Origin: CAWDVH01 sp963805705
Lineage (GTDB): Bacteria; Actinomycetota; Actinomycetes; Streptosporangiales; Streptosporangiaceae
DNA: 64,000 nucleotides
Assembly (NCBI GenBank): GCA_963805705.1
Contig: CAWDVH010000001.1
Coordinates: forward strand, 434,001-498,000
Direction: 5' to 3'
This document shows positions 37,293 through 46,851 of the stretch, piece by piece (the first letter of the stretch is position 1; the number at the start of each line of letters is the position of its first letter). The translations under genes and the position numbers were made by a program. The notes under the pieces are model-generated. The model worked only from the letters and a program-made list of their open reading frames with translations. It searched no databases and was not told the DNA's origin.

Positions 37293-37843
37293 TAGCTCCG
37301 CTCCCGCCCCGGCCCGCGTCCTGTACCCATATTGATAATGCCTGGCGGCATCAGCGGGCCGACCGCGGCCCCGCCGGGCGAGACCTGTTTGTTGCACAAC
37401 GGAGATTGCAAAGTGACGTAACCGGGTTGTAAAAACGGCCAAAACTGCTTCGGTGCTGGAGTGCCCGCAGGCGTATCCGCCCGGCTCTACACGAAACGGG
37501 CAACTCCAGCACGGGCCAGATGCCCGGATACTCACGCCTCGGACAACTGGCGGGTTCTGCTGAACAGTCCGGTCACTGAGCGCCAGGCGCCGGAAAATCT
37601 CCCGGCCCCCGACGATGCAGCTGCCCGTTCGGGCCCCTGTGCCGAGCGGCGGCGATCCGGACTGAATCAGCGGAACAGTGATCAGCCTAGAAACCGGCGG
37701 GCGCCGGGGAATCGGGGAAACCCCCACGATTAACCCTCTGGGGCTGGGGCTGGGGCTGGGGCTGGGGCTGGGGACTGGCGCTAGCCCTCTGACGGCTGGC
37801 GCTAACCTCCTGGGCGGCTGGCGCTAATCCTCTGGGGCCGGCG
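37293..37843. other. Gene-free spacer upstream of the prim-pol/hemL operon, with G-rich repeats
   Basis: This 550-base spacer has no supported gene. Its left part (about 37380-37450) is relatively A+T-rich and should carry the promoter of the minus-strand prim-pol/hemL unit. Its right part holds a run of GGGGCT repeats and degenerate 22-bp repeats leading into the stop of the LuxR gene. Confidence 0.6.
37740..37774 (+). repeat. GGGGCT tandem repeat (G-quadruplex candidate)
   Basis: Six runs of four G separated by CT (the last one before ACT). This satisfies the sequence rule for a stable intramolecular G-quadruplex on the plus strand. It lies just past the 3' end of the minus-strand LuxR gene. 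Confidence 0.85.
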
Positions 37844-37862
37844 CTAACCTTCTGGCGGCTGG
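37773..37862. repeat. Degenerate 22-bp repeats around the LuxR stop
   Basis: Four imperfect copies built on CTGGCGCTAACCTCTGGGGC-like text, each carrying GGCGCTA. The last copy includes the TAG stop of the LuxR-family gene, so the repeat appears to have spread outward from the end of the gene. Confidence 0.7.
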
Positions 37863-40717
37863 GGCCTGATCTCGCCCCGGCCGAGCCGGGCGGTGAGCTG
37901 AGCCCGCGTCCGCACGCCGAGCTTGGCGTAGATGCGGGTCAGATTGGCCTCGACCGTGCGCGGGCTGATGAACAGCGAGCGCGCGACCTCGACGTTGGAC
38001 AGCCCGTCGGCGACCAGCTCGGCGATCCGGCTCTCGGTCGCGGTCAGCTCGCTGATCGCCGGAGGCCGGCCGCCGATGCGCTCAAGCTCGGCCTGCGCGC
38101 GGCTGGCCCACAGCGGCGCGGGCAGTGCCTCGAAGATGTCGTAGGCCTGGCGCAGGGCATCGCGTGCGGCACTCTTGTGCTTGAGCCGCCGCTCGATCTG
38201 TCCCAGGACCAGCAGAGCGCGGCCCCGCTCCAGCGGCACCGGCAGCCGGGCGGCGTGCTCGACCGCGGCGCTGGCCGCCTGCTGTGCCTCGTCGATGGCG
38301 CCGCGGGCCGCGGCGAGCAGGGCACGGCATCGCGCGCCGCCGGCGAGCAGGCGCGGCCGGTCCAGCTCCGCGCCGCGAGACTCCAGCCAGGCGCACAGCT
38401 CCTGCGCGTCGTCCAGGCGGCCGAGCAGCACGAGGGCCTCCACCTCATCGGCCGCGAACGGGGATTCGCCTGGCTCTCCCACCCCGGCCGCGGCCAGTTC
38501 CGCATGCAGGCGGCCCATCTGGGCGTCCGCCGCGGCCGGATCGCCCGCCGACAGCTCAGCAAAGCCGAGGTGGGCACGCACTCGCCACTCGGAGGTCCGG
38601 TCACCGATCCTGCGGACGGTGGCCAGGGCGCCCATCAGCAGCTCCCTGGCCAGGGCGATACGTCCTTCCACGGCCTCGATCAGGGCCAGCGCCATGTCAG
38701 CCAGCGCCTTGGCCTGGTCGCCGCCGTGCTCAGCGGCCAGCGACGCCGCCGTGTGAGCGTACTCGCGAGCTGCCACCAGCTGTCCCGCGCGGCACTCAAG
38801 CTGCGCCAGGCGCAGAGCCAGCCCGCACCGGTCGTAGTCATTGCCGGACAGCTCGGCGCGCTGGTATTCCCCGGACAGCAGGGATCGCGCCTGATCAAGC
38901 TCGTCAGCCCACAGCAGCGCGGCTCCCAGCCAGTGCTCGGGGCGGTACCAGGGCGGGATGTCCGCGTCGGGTGGCTGCATGGCCTCGGCCTGGCGCAGCA
39001 TGTCCAGGCCGCCGGGATGCCCCGCCACGACGTGGGTGATCCCGGCCATCGCGATGGCCCGCACGTACAGGGCGACGTCGCCGCTGTCGCGGGCCAGGCC
39101 GACGGCGGCATCCGCGGTGTCCACGCTCCCGGCCATGTTGGCCGCCCAGTCATGCTCCAGCCGGGCCAGCTGCAGGCGCGCCCGCAGATGCGCGTCATCG
39201 CCGACTTCGGCCATCGCCTGGGCGAGGAGCTCGAGCCCGCGAGCGACCGAGCCTGGCTCGGCCTCGGTGACCGCCAGCAGCGCCTCGGCCCTGGCCCGCC
39301 CGGCGGGCAGCCTGGCCACCACCTCGCCGAGCAGCTTGCGGGCCGCGGTCCCCGAGCCTGCCTCGTGGTGACACAGCGCCGACTCAGTGAGCCGCCGGCC
39401 CCAGTCGTCGAGCCGGTCGGGCGGGGTCAGCGATCCGGCGAGTTCGAGGAGGTCGGCGGCTTGTGCCCGGGCGCCCCTGGTCCGTGCCCTGATGCCCGCG
39501 CGCTCCACCTCCCCGGCGACGCCCTCGTCCGTGCCGGGGGTGGCCAGCGCCAGGTGCCTGGCCCGCTCCCCCGCATCGTCGACCACCCCCGCCAGCAGTT
39601 CGTGCACCCGGCGGCGGCGCGTGGCATCCGCCATCGCGTAGACCGCCGATCCGTACAGTGGATGCACGAACCCGATGACCTCATCGCCGACCTCGAGGAC
39701 GCCGCGCCGGACGGCCTCGCTGACCGCATCCTCGCAGTTGCCCAGGGCCCGCTCGACCAGCGACAGCGTCGGGCGCCTGGCCGCAGACGCCAGCAGCACC
39801 AGGTCCCTGGCCGCCGGCGAGAGCCGGTCAATCCGGCCCAGCAGCAGGTCCTTGAGCTCCGCCCGGACCGGCAGCGGATCCCCGGCACCGGGGCCGGCGT
39901 CGCTGGCGGCTTCCGCCAGCTCCAGCGCGAACAGCGGGTTCCCGCCGGTTGCCTCGTGGATCCGCACCAGCAGCGGCCGCGCCAGCGAGCGCCCCAGGCT
40001 GCGCGTCGTCACCTCCTGCAGCGCGCCCAGCGGCAATCCGGTGATCTCCAGCCTGACCACGTTGCTGGGCGCCGACAGCGCCGCCACCGCCCGCCCGGTG
40101 ACCCCGCGGGAGCGCGCCCGCCCCGCAGCGCCTCTCCTGGCCGACGGCAGCCGCGCGCCGCCAGGCAGGCGGCGCGCCAGCAGCAGCCGCACGATGCCGG
40201 GGTCCGCGCGGCGCAGCGCGAACGCCAGGACAGCGGCCGAGTCCTCGTCCATCCACTGCACGTCATCTACCGCGACCCCCACCGGCAGCCGGCGGCCGAG
40301 GGCCTGCAACACGCCCAGCGTGGCCATCCCGACCGCCCGCACGTCGGTCGAGGCGGATCCGCGGCTGCGCAGCAGCGCCACGGCCAGCGCATCCGACTGC
40401 GGCGCGGGCAGCGCGGCGATGATGTCGTCCCCCACCGGGGCCAGCAGATCCGTCAGGGCGGCGAACGACGCTGACACCTCAAGCTCGGCACCGGTGGCCG
40501 CCAGCACCGTCATGCCGCGCGCGCTCGCGCTGGCCATGGCCCATCGCCACAACGTGGTTTTCCCGGCTCCGGCCGGGCCCTCGAGCATGACCCCGGCCGC
40601 CTCAGACTGCCCGCCGTCCAGCATGCCGGAGATCACGCCGCACTCGGCGTCCCGGCCGATCAGGCTGTCCATGGCCCCAGGCCGGCCGGCGTCACCGGGC
40701 GCCGCGTCCGTCACCAT
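37844..40717 (-). CDS. LAL-type large ATP-binding LuxR-family regulator
   Basis: The 957-residue protein has an N-terminal AAA-type ATPase with Walker A GPAGAGKTTLWRW (near residue 50) and Walker B GVAVDDVQWMDEDS. A long helical, TPR-like middle follows. The C-terminal LuxR helix-turn-helix is LTATESRIAELVADGLSNVEVARSLFISPRTVEANLTRIYAKLGV. Such LAL proteins control sugar use or secondary metabolism in actinomycetes. The ATG at 40717 is used; ATG 40672 (MDSLIGRDAE), which opens the conserved part, is an alternative. It interrupts the hemL-hemB gene order. No biosynthetic cluster is adjacent, so the target is unknown. Confidence 0.9.
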   Translation of the reverse strand: MVTDAAPGDAGRPGAMDSLIGRDAECGVISGMLDGGQSEAAGVMLEGPAGAGKTTLWRWAMASASARGMTVLAATGAELEVSASFAALTDLLAPVGDDIIAALPAPQSDALAVALLRSRGSASTDVRAVGMATLGVLQALGRRLPVGVAVDDVQWMDEDSAAVLAFALRRADPGIVRLLLARRLPGGARLPSARRGAAGRARSRGVTGRAVAALSAPSNVVRLEITGLPLGALQEVTTRSLGRSLARPLLVRIHEATGGNPLFALELAEAASDAGPGAGDPLPVRAELKDLLLGRIDRLSPAARDLVLLASAARRPTLSLVERALGNCEDAVSEAVRRGVLEVGDEVIGFVHPLYGSAVYAMADATRRRRVHELLAGVVDDAGERARHLALATPGTDEGVAGEVERAGIRARTRGARAQAADLLELAGSLTPPDRLDDWGRRLTESALCHHEAGSGTAARKLLGEVVARLPAGRARAEALLAVTEAEPGSVARGLELLAQAMAEVGDDAHLRARLQLARLEHDWAANMAGSVDTADAAVGLARDSGDVALYVRAIAMAGITHVVAGHPGGLDMLRQAEAMQPPDADIPPWYRPEHWLGAALLWADELDQARSLLSGEYQRAELSGNDYDRCGLALRLAQLECRAGQLVAAREYAHTAASLAAEHGGDQAKALADMALALIEAVEGRIALARELLMGALATVRRIGDRTSEWRVRAHLGFAELSAGDPAAADAQMGRLHAELAAAGVGEPGESPFAADEVEALVLLGRLDDAQELCAWLESRGAELDRPRLLAGGARCRALLAAARGAIDEAQQAASAAVEHAARLPVPLERGRALLVLGQIERRLKHKSAARDALRQAYDIFEALPAPLWASRAQAELERIGGRPPAISELTATESRIAELVADGLSNVEVARSLFISPRTVEANLTRIYAKLGVRTRAQLTARLGRGEIRPQPPEG

Positions 40718-40893
40718 AGCCGGGCTTGGACAGGTGCCGTGGCGGCGAACACCGCTTCCAGGCCAGTCTGAGCACGCAGCCTCCCAGTCGCCCGCCAGTC
40801 GCCCGCCGCCGGGACGTCGGTCGGGCACTAGTAATGGGCGAGATCTCGCCCGTACGGCCCCCCAAGGACGATATCACCTCAAAGCGGGCCCGG

Positions 40894-41877
40894 TCAGGCC
40901 AGGTAACGGGCCGCCTCCGCCGCCCAGTAGGTGAGGATGATGTCGGCACCCGCCCGGCGGATCGCGGTCAGGGTTTCCCTGATCACCCGGTCGCGGTCCA
41001 GCCAGCCGTTGGCCGCAGCCGCCTCCACCATCGCGTACTCGCCGCTGACCTGGTAGGCGGCGACCGGCACGGGCACGGCCGTGGCTACCGCCGAGATGAT
41101 ATCCAGATACGCCAGGGCCGGCTTCACCATGACGATGTCCGCGCCCTCATCGATATCGAGCAGGACCTCCCGCAGCGCCTCGCTCGTGCTGCCCAGGTCC
41201 TGCTGGTAAGACGCGCGGTCGCCGAACTGCGGTGCGCATTCCGCCGCGTCGCGGAACGGGCCGTAAAAGGCCGAGGCGTATTTCGCCGAGTAGGCGCAGA
41301 TGGCCACCTCAGGAAATCCCCCTGAATCGAGCGCGGTCCTGATCGCGGCCACCTGGCCGTCCATCATCCCGCTGGGCGCGACCACGTGCGCACCGGCAGC
41401 CGCCTGGGCGGCCGCGATGGCGGCATAACGCTCCAGCGTGGCGTCATTGTCCACCTCGCCGGCGGCCGTCAGCATGCCGCAGTGGCCGTGATCGGTGTAC
41501 TCATCCAGGCACAGGTCCGCCATGAGCACGGTAGCGTCGCCCACCTCGGCGGCCAGGTCGCGCAGCGCCAGCTGGACGATCCCGGCCGGGTCGTCGGCAG
41601 CAGAGCCGCGCCCGTCCTTCACCGCGGGGATGCCGAACAGGATCAGGCCGCCGACCCCGGCATCGACGGCGTCGTGTGCCGCCTTGCGCAGGCTGTCCCT
41701 GGTGTGCTGCATCACTCCCGGCATCGAGGCGACCGGCCGCGGCTCGCTGATCCCCTCCTTGACGAAAAGCGGCAGCACCAGGTCAGCCGGCCGCACGCCG
41801 GACCTGGCGACCAGCCGCCGCATCGCGGGGGTCCGGCGCAGCCGGCGCGGGCGGGCGACCGGGAAACCAGCGGTCAT
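40894..41877 (-). CDS. hemB: Porphobilinogen synthase (5-aminolevulinate dehydratase)
   Basis: HemB joins two 5-aminolevulinate molecules to porphobilinogen. The 327-residue protein has the two Schiff-base lysines in SAKYASAFYGPFRDA and MVKPALAYLDII, and the metal-site region MADLCLDEYTDHGHCG. The ATG at 41877 has GGGAG before it and gives the conserved start ARPRRLRRTPAMRRLV. It lies 19 bases after the hemD/cobA stop and closes the hemA-hemC-hemD-hemB operon. Confidence 0.96.
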   Translation of the reverse strand: MTAGFPVARPRRLRRTPAMRRLVARSGVRPADLVLPLFVKEGISEPRPVASMPGVMQHTRDSLRKAAHDAVDAGVGGLILFGIPAVKDGRGSAADDPAGIVQLALRDLAAEVGDATVLMADLCLDEYTDHGHCGMLTAAGEVDNDATLERYAAIAAAQAAAGAHVVAPSGMMDGQVAAIRTALDSGGFPEVAICAYSAKYASAFYGPFRDAAECAPQFGDRASYQQDLGSTSEALREVLLDIDEGADIVMVKPALAYLDIISAVATAVPVPVAAYQVSGEYAMVEAAAANGWLDRDRVIRETLTAIRRAGADIILTYWAAEAARYLA

Positions 41878-41896
41878 GACGGGGCTCCCTTGCGCT

Positions 41897-43642
41897 CTAC
41901 CTGATCCGCCGACGGGCGCCACGGCGGCGCTCGCTGGGCCTGCGGACCGGCTCCCCGGCCTCGACCGCGGCGTCCCGGACGCCGGCTCCGAACTCGGCCA
42001 GGGCCTCGACCAGCGCGGCGACCGACGGCTTGGGGGCCAGCACGTCTACCCGCAGCCCGAACTCCGCGGCGGTCTTGGCCGTCTGCGGGCCGATAACCGC
42101 GATAACGGTCACCGCGTGTGGTTTCCCGGCGATGCCGATCAGGTTCCTGACGGTGGAGGAGGAGGTAAAGAGCACCGCATCGAAGCCGCCGCCCTTGATG
42201 GCCTCCCTGATGGGCGCGGGCGGCGGCGCCGCCCTGACCGTCCGGTAGGCGGTCACGTCCTCGGCCTCCCAGCCGAGGTCGGTGAGCCGGGCGACCAGGC
42301 TCTCGGTCGCGATGTCGGCTCGCGGCAGCAGCACCCGGTTGATCGGGTCGAGCACGTCGTCGTAGGCCGGCCAGGCGTCGGCCAGGCCCTCGGCCGACTG
42401 CTCGCCGTCGGGTACCAGATCGGGCATGATGCCGAAGTCGCGCAGCGCCGCGGCGGTCTGCTCGCCGACCGCGGCGACCTTGACGCCGGCGAACGCCCGC
42501 GCGTCCAGGCCGTACTCCTCGAACTTCTCCCGGACGGCGCGGACGGCATTGACCGAGGTGAAGGCGATCCACTGATACCGCCCGGTCACCAGTCCCTTGA
42601 CGGCGCGCTCCATCTGCTGCGGAGTGCGGGGCGGCTCCACGGCGATAGTCGGCACCTGCTCGGGCACCGCGCCCCTGGCCCGCAGCAGGTCGGAGACCTC
42701 CTCGGCCTGCTCCTTGGTGCGGGGCACCAGTACCCGCCAGCCGAACAGCGGCTTGGTCTCGAACCAGGAGAGCGCGCGCTGCGCGGTCACGCAGTCCCCC
42801 ACGACGGCGGTGGCGGGCCCGTGCGCGGTGAGCAGGCTCACCCCGGCCGCCTTGAGGTCGGCGGTCACCGAGCCCAGGGTGCACAGCACGGTGTGCTGGT
42901 CGGTCGTGGTGCCGTTCCAGGTGATGGCGAACGGCGTGCTGTCCGCCCAGCCGGCGGCCAGGAGCATCTTGCCCAGGTCAGCGGGACCAGTCTCGGCGCC
43001 GAGGATCACCAGGGTGCCGGGGCCCGCCGATATCCGGCTAACCTCGGCGGCGTGCACGATGCGGACATCGCCGCTGGAGTCGGAGGTCAGCGGGATGCCC
43101 GCGTAGGCGGGTATCGCCGTGGCCGCGGACACCCCCGGCACGATCTCGAACGCCACCTTGGCCTTCGCGCATACCGCGGCCTCGGCCGCCGCGTTGCAGA
43201 ACATGAACGGATCGCCGCCGAACAGCCTGACCACCAGCTGGCCCGCCCTGGCCGCCTTGACCAGCAGCCGCGGATCCTGCTGGAGGGCGTCGGAGTCCGT
43301 GACGGCGGCCTGCGCCCTGATCAGGTGCGCGAGGCGGCTGCCGATCTCCGGTCCGGCGACCACGAGGTCGGCCTGAGCCAGGAGCTGGGCGGCCCGGACC
43401 GTCAGCAGGCCCGCATCGCCGGGGCCCGCGCCGACAAAGGCGACCCAGCCAGGGGCGGGCTTGTCGGCCGGCGGGGCGGCTGCCTTGCTGCCCGCCGCTG
43501 CCTTGCCGCCCGCGGCTGTCTTGCCGCCGGTGCCTGCCTGGCCGCCCGCGGCTGCCGGGCCTGCCGCGGCTGCCGGGCCTGCCGCGGCCCGCTGATCGGC
43601 CGGCCCGCTGGCCTGCTTCTGAGTCACTGGCATGGGGTTCAT
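41897..43642 (-). CDS. Bifunctional uroporphyrinogen-III methyltransferase/synthase
   Basis: The 581-residue fusion has an N-terminal SUMT (CobA-like) methyltransferase domain (about 62-310; VAFVGAGPGDAGLLTVRAAQLL, then VVRLFGGDPFMF) and a C-terminal HemD domain (about 325-560; LFGWRVLVPRTKEQA). HemD closes hydroxymethylbilane to uroporphyrinogen III, and SUMT diverts it to sirohaem or cobalamin. In the SUMT part the usual GRGGEE region is replaced by CNAAAEA, so its activity is open. The first 60 residues are an Ala/Gly-rich repeat. Its ATG overlaps the hemC stop by 4 bases (ATGA). Confidence 0.93.
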   Translation of the reverse strand: MNPMPVTQKQASGPADQRAAAGPAAAAGPAAAGGQAGTGGKTAAGGKAAAGSKAAAPPADKPAPGWVAFVGAGPGDAGLLTVRAAQLLAQADLVVAGPEIGSRLAHLIRAQAAVTDSDALQQDPRLLVKAARAGQLVVRLFGGDPFMFCNAAAEAAVCAKAKVAFEIVPGVSAATAIPAYAGIPLTSDSSGDVRIVHAAEVSRISAGPGTLVILGAETGPADLGKMLLAAGWADSTPFAITWNGTTTDQHTVLCTLGSVTADLKAAGVSLLTAHGPATAVVGDCVTAQRALSWFETKPLFGWRVLVPRTKEQAEEVSDLLRARGAVPEQVPTIAVEPPRTPQQMERAVKGLVTGRYQWIAFTSVNAVRAVREKFEEYGLDARAFAGVKVAAVGEQTAAALRDFGIMPDLVPDGEQSAEGLADAWPAYDDVLDPINRVLLPRADIATESLVARLTDLGWEAEDVTAYRTVRAAPPPAPIREAIKGGGFDAVLFTSSSTVRNLIGIAGKPHAVTVIAVIGPQTAKTAAEFGLRVDVLAPKPSVAALVEALAEFGAGVRDAAVEAGEPVRRPSERRRGARRRIR

Positions 43643-44586
43643 CGGTCATCGTCCCCGTTGCTGAGGTGTCCAGCGGACACGGCCGTGTACATTCCCGCCC
43701 CGCGCCGGAGCAGGTCGGCGGCCACCTCACGGCCAAGGCGCTCAGCCTCGGCCGCCGGGCCGCCCGCGCTGCCGCGCAGCGCCGCTGCCCCGTCAGCGGC
43801 CGCGACTACGGCGTGCAGCCGCAGTGCATCCGTTCCGGCAGCATACGCGCCGACCGGGGCGGTGCATCCCGCCTGCAGCGCGGCGAGCAGGCTGCGTTCT
43901 GCAGTGGTCGCCGCGCGGCTGGCCGGATCGTTAACGCAGGCCAGGAACTCGGCCAGATCTGTGCGGTCGGCCCGGCATTCCACCGCCAGGGCTCCCTGGC
44001 CCGGTGCCGGGAGCATCTCCTCGGGCTCGAAGACCTGGGTGACCACCTCCAGCCGGCCGATCCTGGCCAGGCCGGCATGAGCCAGCACGACCGCGTCGAG
44101 GGCGCCGGAGTCCACCTTGGCCAGGCGGGTGGCCGCATTGCCGCGGATTCCGACGGGGCGCAGGTCCGGCCGCATCATCAGCAGCTGCGACGCCCGGCGC
44201 GGCGACCCGGTGCCGATCTGCGCGCCCGCGGGCAGATCCGCGATCTTGGCGCCGTGCCGTGCCACCAGCGCGTCCCTGGGATCATCCCTGGCCGGCACCG
44301 CGGCCAGCACGATGCCGTCGGCGGGCGCGGTCGGCAGGTCCTTCAGCGAGTGCACCGCGATGTCGACCTGGCCGGCCAGCAGCCACTCCCTGAGGCTGCT
44401 GACGAACACGCCGGTGCCGCCGATCTGGGACAGCTGGGACAGGCTGTTGTCGCCGTGCGAGCTGATCCCGATCAGCTCGACGGGCCGCCCGGTGAGCTTC
44501 GTGATCAGGTGGGCTACCTGGCGGGACTGGGCCATGGCCATGGGGCTTTTCCTGGTGCCCAGCCACAGCGGGGGGGCTTGGCTCAC
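43639..44586 (-). CDS. hemC: Hydroxymethylbilane synthase (porphobilinogen deaminase)
   Basis: HemC polymerises four porphobilinogens to hydroxymethylbilane. The 315-residue protein shows LGTRKSPMAMAQSRQVA at the start, the arginine-rich cofactor pocket RDALVARHG...TGSPRRASQL and the dipyrromethane-binding cysteine in LQAGCTAPVGAYA. The GTG at 44586 overlaps the hemA stop (GTGA) and has GAGGAG upstream inside hemA, so it is preferred over the open-frame start at 44610. It is overlapped downstream by the hemD/cobA start. Confidence 0.95.
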   Translation of the reverse strand: MSQAPPLWLGTRKSPMAMAQSRQVAHLITKLTGRPVELIGISSHGDNSLSQLSQIGGTGVFVSSLREWLLAGQVDIAVHSLKDLPTAPADGIVLAAVPARDDPRDALVARHGAKIADLPAGAQIGTGSPRRASQLLMMRPDLRPVGIRGNAATRLAKVDSGALDAVVLAHAGLARIGRLEVVTQVFEPEEMLPAPGQGALAVECRADRTDLAEFLACVNDPASRAATTAERSLLAALQAGCTAPVGAYAAGTDALRLHAVVAAADGAAALRGSAGGPAAEAERLGREVAADLLRRGAGMYTAVSAGHLSNGDDDR

Positions 44587-45956
44587 TGCGATGTCTCCTC
44601 TTCCGGCCATCCGGTCAGGCCCGCGTCCGCTTGTGTCACTGCCTGCACCGCCGCCGGGTCAAGGTCGAACAGCACCCGGAGCGCGAGCTCGTAGGAATCG
44701 GCGCCCGGCGATCCGGCTAGTTCCTTGACCCGGACAGTGGGCGCGTGCAGCAGCTTGTCGGCGATCCTGTGCATCGACTGCGCGATCTCCCGGTGCGAGC
44801 GGGGATCGAGATCCACCAGGCGGCCGGCCAGCCGGGCCAGCTCGGCCTCGACCACCTCAGCCGCCTTGGCCCGCAGCGCCACCACGGTCGGGGCCACCCT
44901 GGCCGCCAGGTCCGCCGACACCTGCGCCGCGAGCTCCTCCGCTACTATCCTGCGGACCTCCGCCACCTCGGCTTCATGCGGCAGTGCGCCGGGCTGGGCG
45001 CCGGGCTGGCTGGCCCGGCCGATGTCCTCGAGGTCAAGGACGGTCACCCCCGGCAGCTGGCCCGCGGCCGCCTCGATGTCGCGGGGCAGGGCGAGGTCCA
45101 GCAGGACCAGGGCGCGCTGCGCCGGGACCCGCGCGGCCAGGGCGGCCCGTACCGCGACCTCGGTAATCAGCTGCCCCGGCGAGCCGGTGCAGGTGACGAC
45201 CAGGTCCGCGGCGGCGATCTGGGCCGGCAGGTCAGACAGGTCAGCGGAGGTACCACAGACAGTGTCCGCGAGCCGTTTCGCGTGCTGGTGAGTACGGTTG
45301 GCGACCACGATCGGGGCGGCTCCCATCCGCACCGCCGTGGCGACCGCCAGTGAGCTCATCGAGCCTGCGCCCACGACCAGGACCGACAGGCCGTCCAGGG
45401 GAAGCTTCGCATCGGCCCGGCCGCCGAGCCGCTGCGCGGCCAGGGCCAGCCCGACGCTGACCAGGCTCGCGCCGGCGCCGTCGATTCCCGTCTCGGCCCT
45501 GGCCCGCTTGCCCGCGCGCAGGGCGAGCGTGCCCAGCTCAGACAGCACCCGCCCCAGCGTGCCCTGTTCCCGCGCCAGGCGGAGCGCCTGGCGCACCTGG
45601 CCGATGATCTGGCTCTCGCCGACCACCATGGACTCCAGGCCGCAGGCCACCGAGAGCAGGTGCTGGACGGCACGGTCCTCGTAGTGCACGTACAGGTACG
45701 GGGTGAGCTCATCGAGCGGGATGCCTGAGTGCCTGGCCAGCAGCTCGCAGATCGCCGCGACGCCGCCGTGGAACTTGTCGACCTCCGCGTAGACCTCGAC
45801 GCGGTTGCAGGTGCTCAGCACGACCGATCCCGCGACGTCGGGGGCGCCGTACACGTCACGCAGCAGCTTGACGAGCGTGTCACCGGTCACCGCGGCGCGC
45901 CCGAGCGTCGCCACCGGCGCGCTCTTGTGGCTGAGGCCGACCACCAGGACGCTCAT
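44583..45956 (-). CDS. hemA: Glutamyl-tRNA reductase
   Basis: HemA reduces glutamyl-tRNA to glutamate-1-semialdehyde, the entry into the C5 tetrapyrrole pathway. The 457-residue protein has the catalytic cysteine C50 in LSTCNRVEVY, the GESQIIGQVR motif, an NADPH-binding LVVGAGSMSSLAV and a C-terminal helical dimer domain. Its ATG overlaps the rex stop by 4 bases, so the NADH sensor and the haem pathway are translated as a unit. Confidence 0.96.
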   Translation of the reverse strand: MSVLVVGLSHKSAPVATLGRAAVTGDTLVKLLRDVYGAPDVAGSVVLSTCNRVEVYAEVDKFHGGVAAICELLARHSGIPLDELTPYLYVHYEDRAVQHLLSVACGLESMVVGESQIIGQVRQALRLAREQGTLGRVLSELGTLALRAGKRARAETGIDGAGASLVSVGLALAAQRLGGRADAKLPLDGLSVLVVGAGSMSSLAVATAVRMGAAPIVVANRTHQHAKRLADTVCGTSADLSDLPAQIAAADLVVTCTGSPGQLITEVAVRAALAARVPAQRALVLLDLALPRDIEAAAGQLPGVTVLDLEDIGRASQPGAQPGALPHEAEVAEVRRIVAEELAAQVSADLAARVAPTVVALRAKAAEVVEAELARLAGRLVDLDPRSHREIAQSMHRIADKLLHAPTVRVKELAGSPGADSYELALRVLFDLDPAAVQAVTQADAGLTGWPEEETSQ

Positions 45957-46765
45957 GTCGCTATCGCCTGCGCCGCTACCGCGGCATCGCCGTCAATGGC
46001 GATCCCGCCGGGTCCGCCGGGTACGCCGCCCGCGGCGGGGCCTTCCCGCCCGCCCCGGCGCCTGGCCTGGCGGGCCTTCCAGTCCCGCTCCCCGTCCCGC
46101 GTTACCCTGACCACGGCCCGCCGCTGGGCGTGGAAGGCGAGGATCTGCAGCTCGATCGACAGGTCGACCTTGCGGACATCGACGCCGGCCGGCACCTTGA
46201 GCACGACCGGCGCGAAGTTGAGAATGCTGGTCACGCCGGCCGTCACCAGGCGGTCGCAGACTCCCTGCGCGGCGGCGGCAGGCGCGGCGATGACGCCAAT
46301 GGACACCGAGTGGCTGGCGACGACGGTCTCGATGTCATCGGCGCTGCACACGGTATGGCCCGCGATAACACTGCCCACCACACCAGAATCGCAGTCCAGC
46401 AGCGCGGCGATGCGGAAACCGCGAGAGGCGAACCCCCCGTAGTTGGCCAGGGCGCGGCCGAGGTTGCCCGCGCCGACGATGACCACGGGCCAGTCCTGGG
46501 TGAGCCCGAGCTCACGGGAGACCTGGTAGACCAGGTAGTCGACGTCGTAGCCGACGCCACGGGTGCCGTAAGAGCCGAGGTGCGACAGGTCCTTGCGGAG
46601 CTTGGCGGAATTCACCCCCGCGGCGGTGGCCAGTTCCTCGCTTGAGACCGTGGCGATGCCACGGTCGGCCAGGGCGTACAGCGCCCGCAGGTAGACCGGG
46701 AGGCGGGAGATGGTCGCCTCCGGGATGCCCTGGGCGCCGTTCTCTGCGATACGACTGCGGGACAT
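45953..46765 (-). CDS. rex: Redox-sensing transcriptional repressor Rex
   Basis: Rex senses the NADH/NAD+ ratio and releases DNA when NADH is high. The 270-residue protein has the N-terminal winged helix (ATISRLPVYLRALYALADRG, then LATAAGVNSAKLRKDLSHLG) and a Rossmann domain with VVIVGAGNLGRALANY. The ATG at 46765 gives the normal start; the longer open frame has no similarity. The C-terminal 35 residues are Gly/Ala/Pro-rich and not conserved. It heads the rex-hemA-hemC-hemD-hemB operon and has a Rex operator upstream, implying autoregulation. Confidence 0.96.
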   Translation of the reverse strand: MSRSRIAENGAQGIPEATISRLPVYLRALYALADRGIATVSSEELATAAGVNSAKLRKDLSHLGSYGTRGVGYDVDYLVYQVSRELGLTQDWPVVIVGAGNLGRALANYGGFASRGFRIAALLDCDSGVVGSVIAGHTVCSADDIETVVASHSVSIGVIAAPAAAAQGVCDRLVTAGVTSILNFAPVVLKVPAGVDVRKVDLSIELQILAFHAQRRAVVRVTRDGERDWKARQARRRGGREGPAAGGVPGGPGGIAIDGDAAVAAQAIAT

Positions 46766-46851
46766 GCGTCGGCACTCCTGGGGGGATCGACGCGCCGGGC
46801 ACACGGGAGGGCGCGCGCCCGCATTGTGGTTTCGAAGCTCACGGTACGCCC

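Noticed and set aside
37461..37733. 90-residue plus-strand ORF in the prim-pol/LuxR spacer
   Set aside because: No ribosome binding site, domain or codon pattern supports it; the region looks regulatory.
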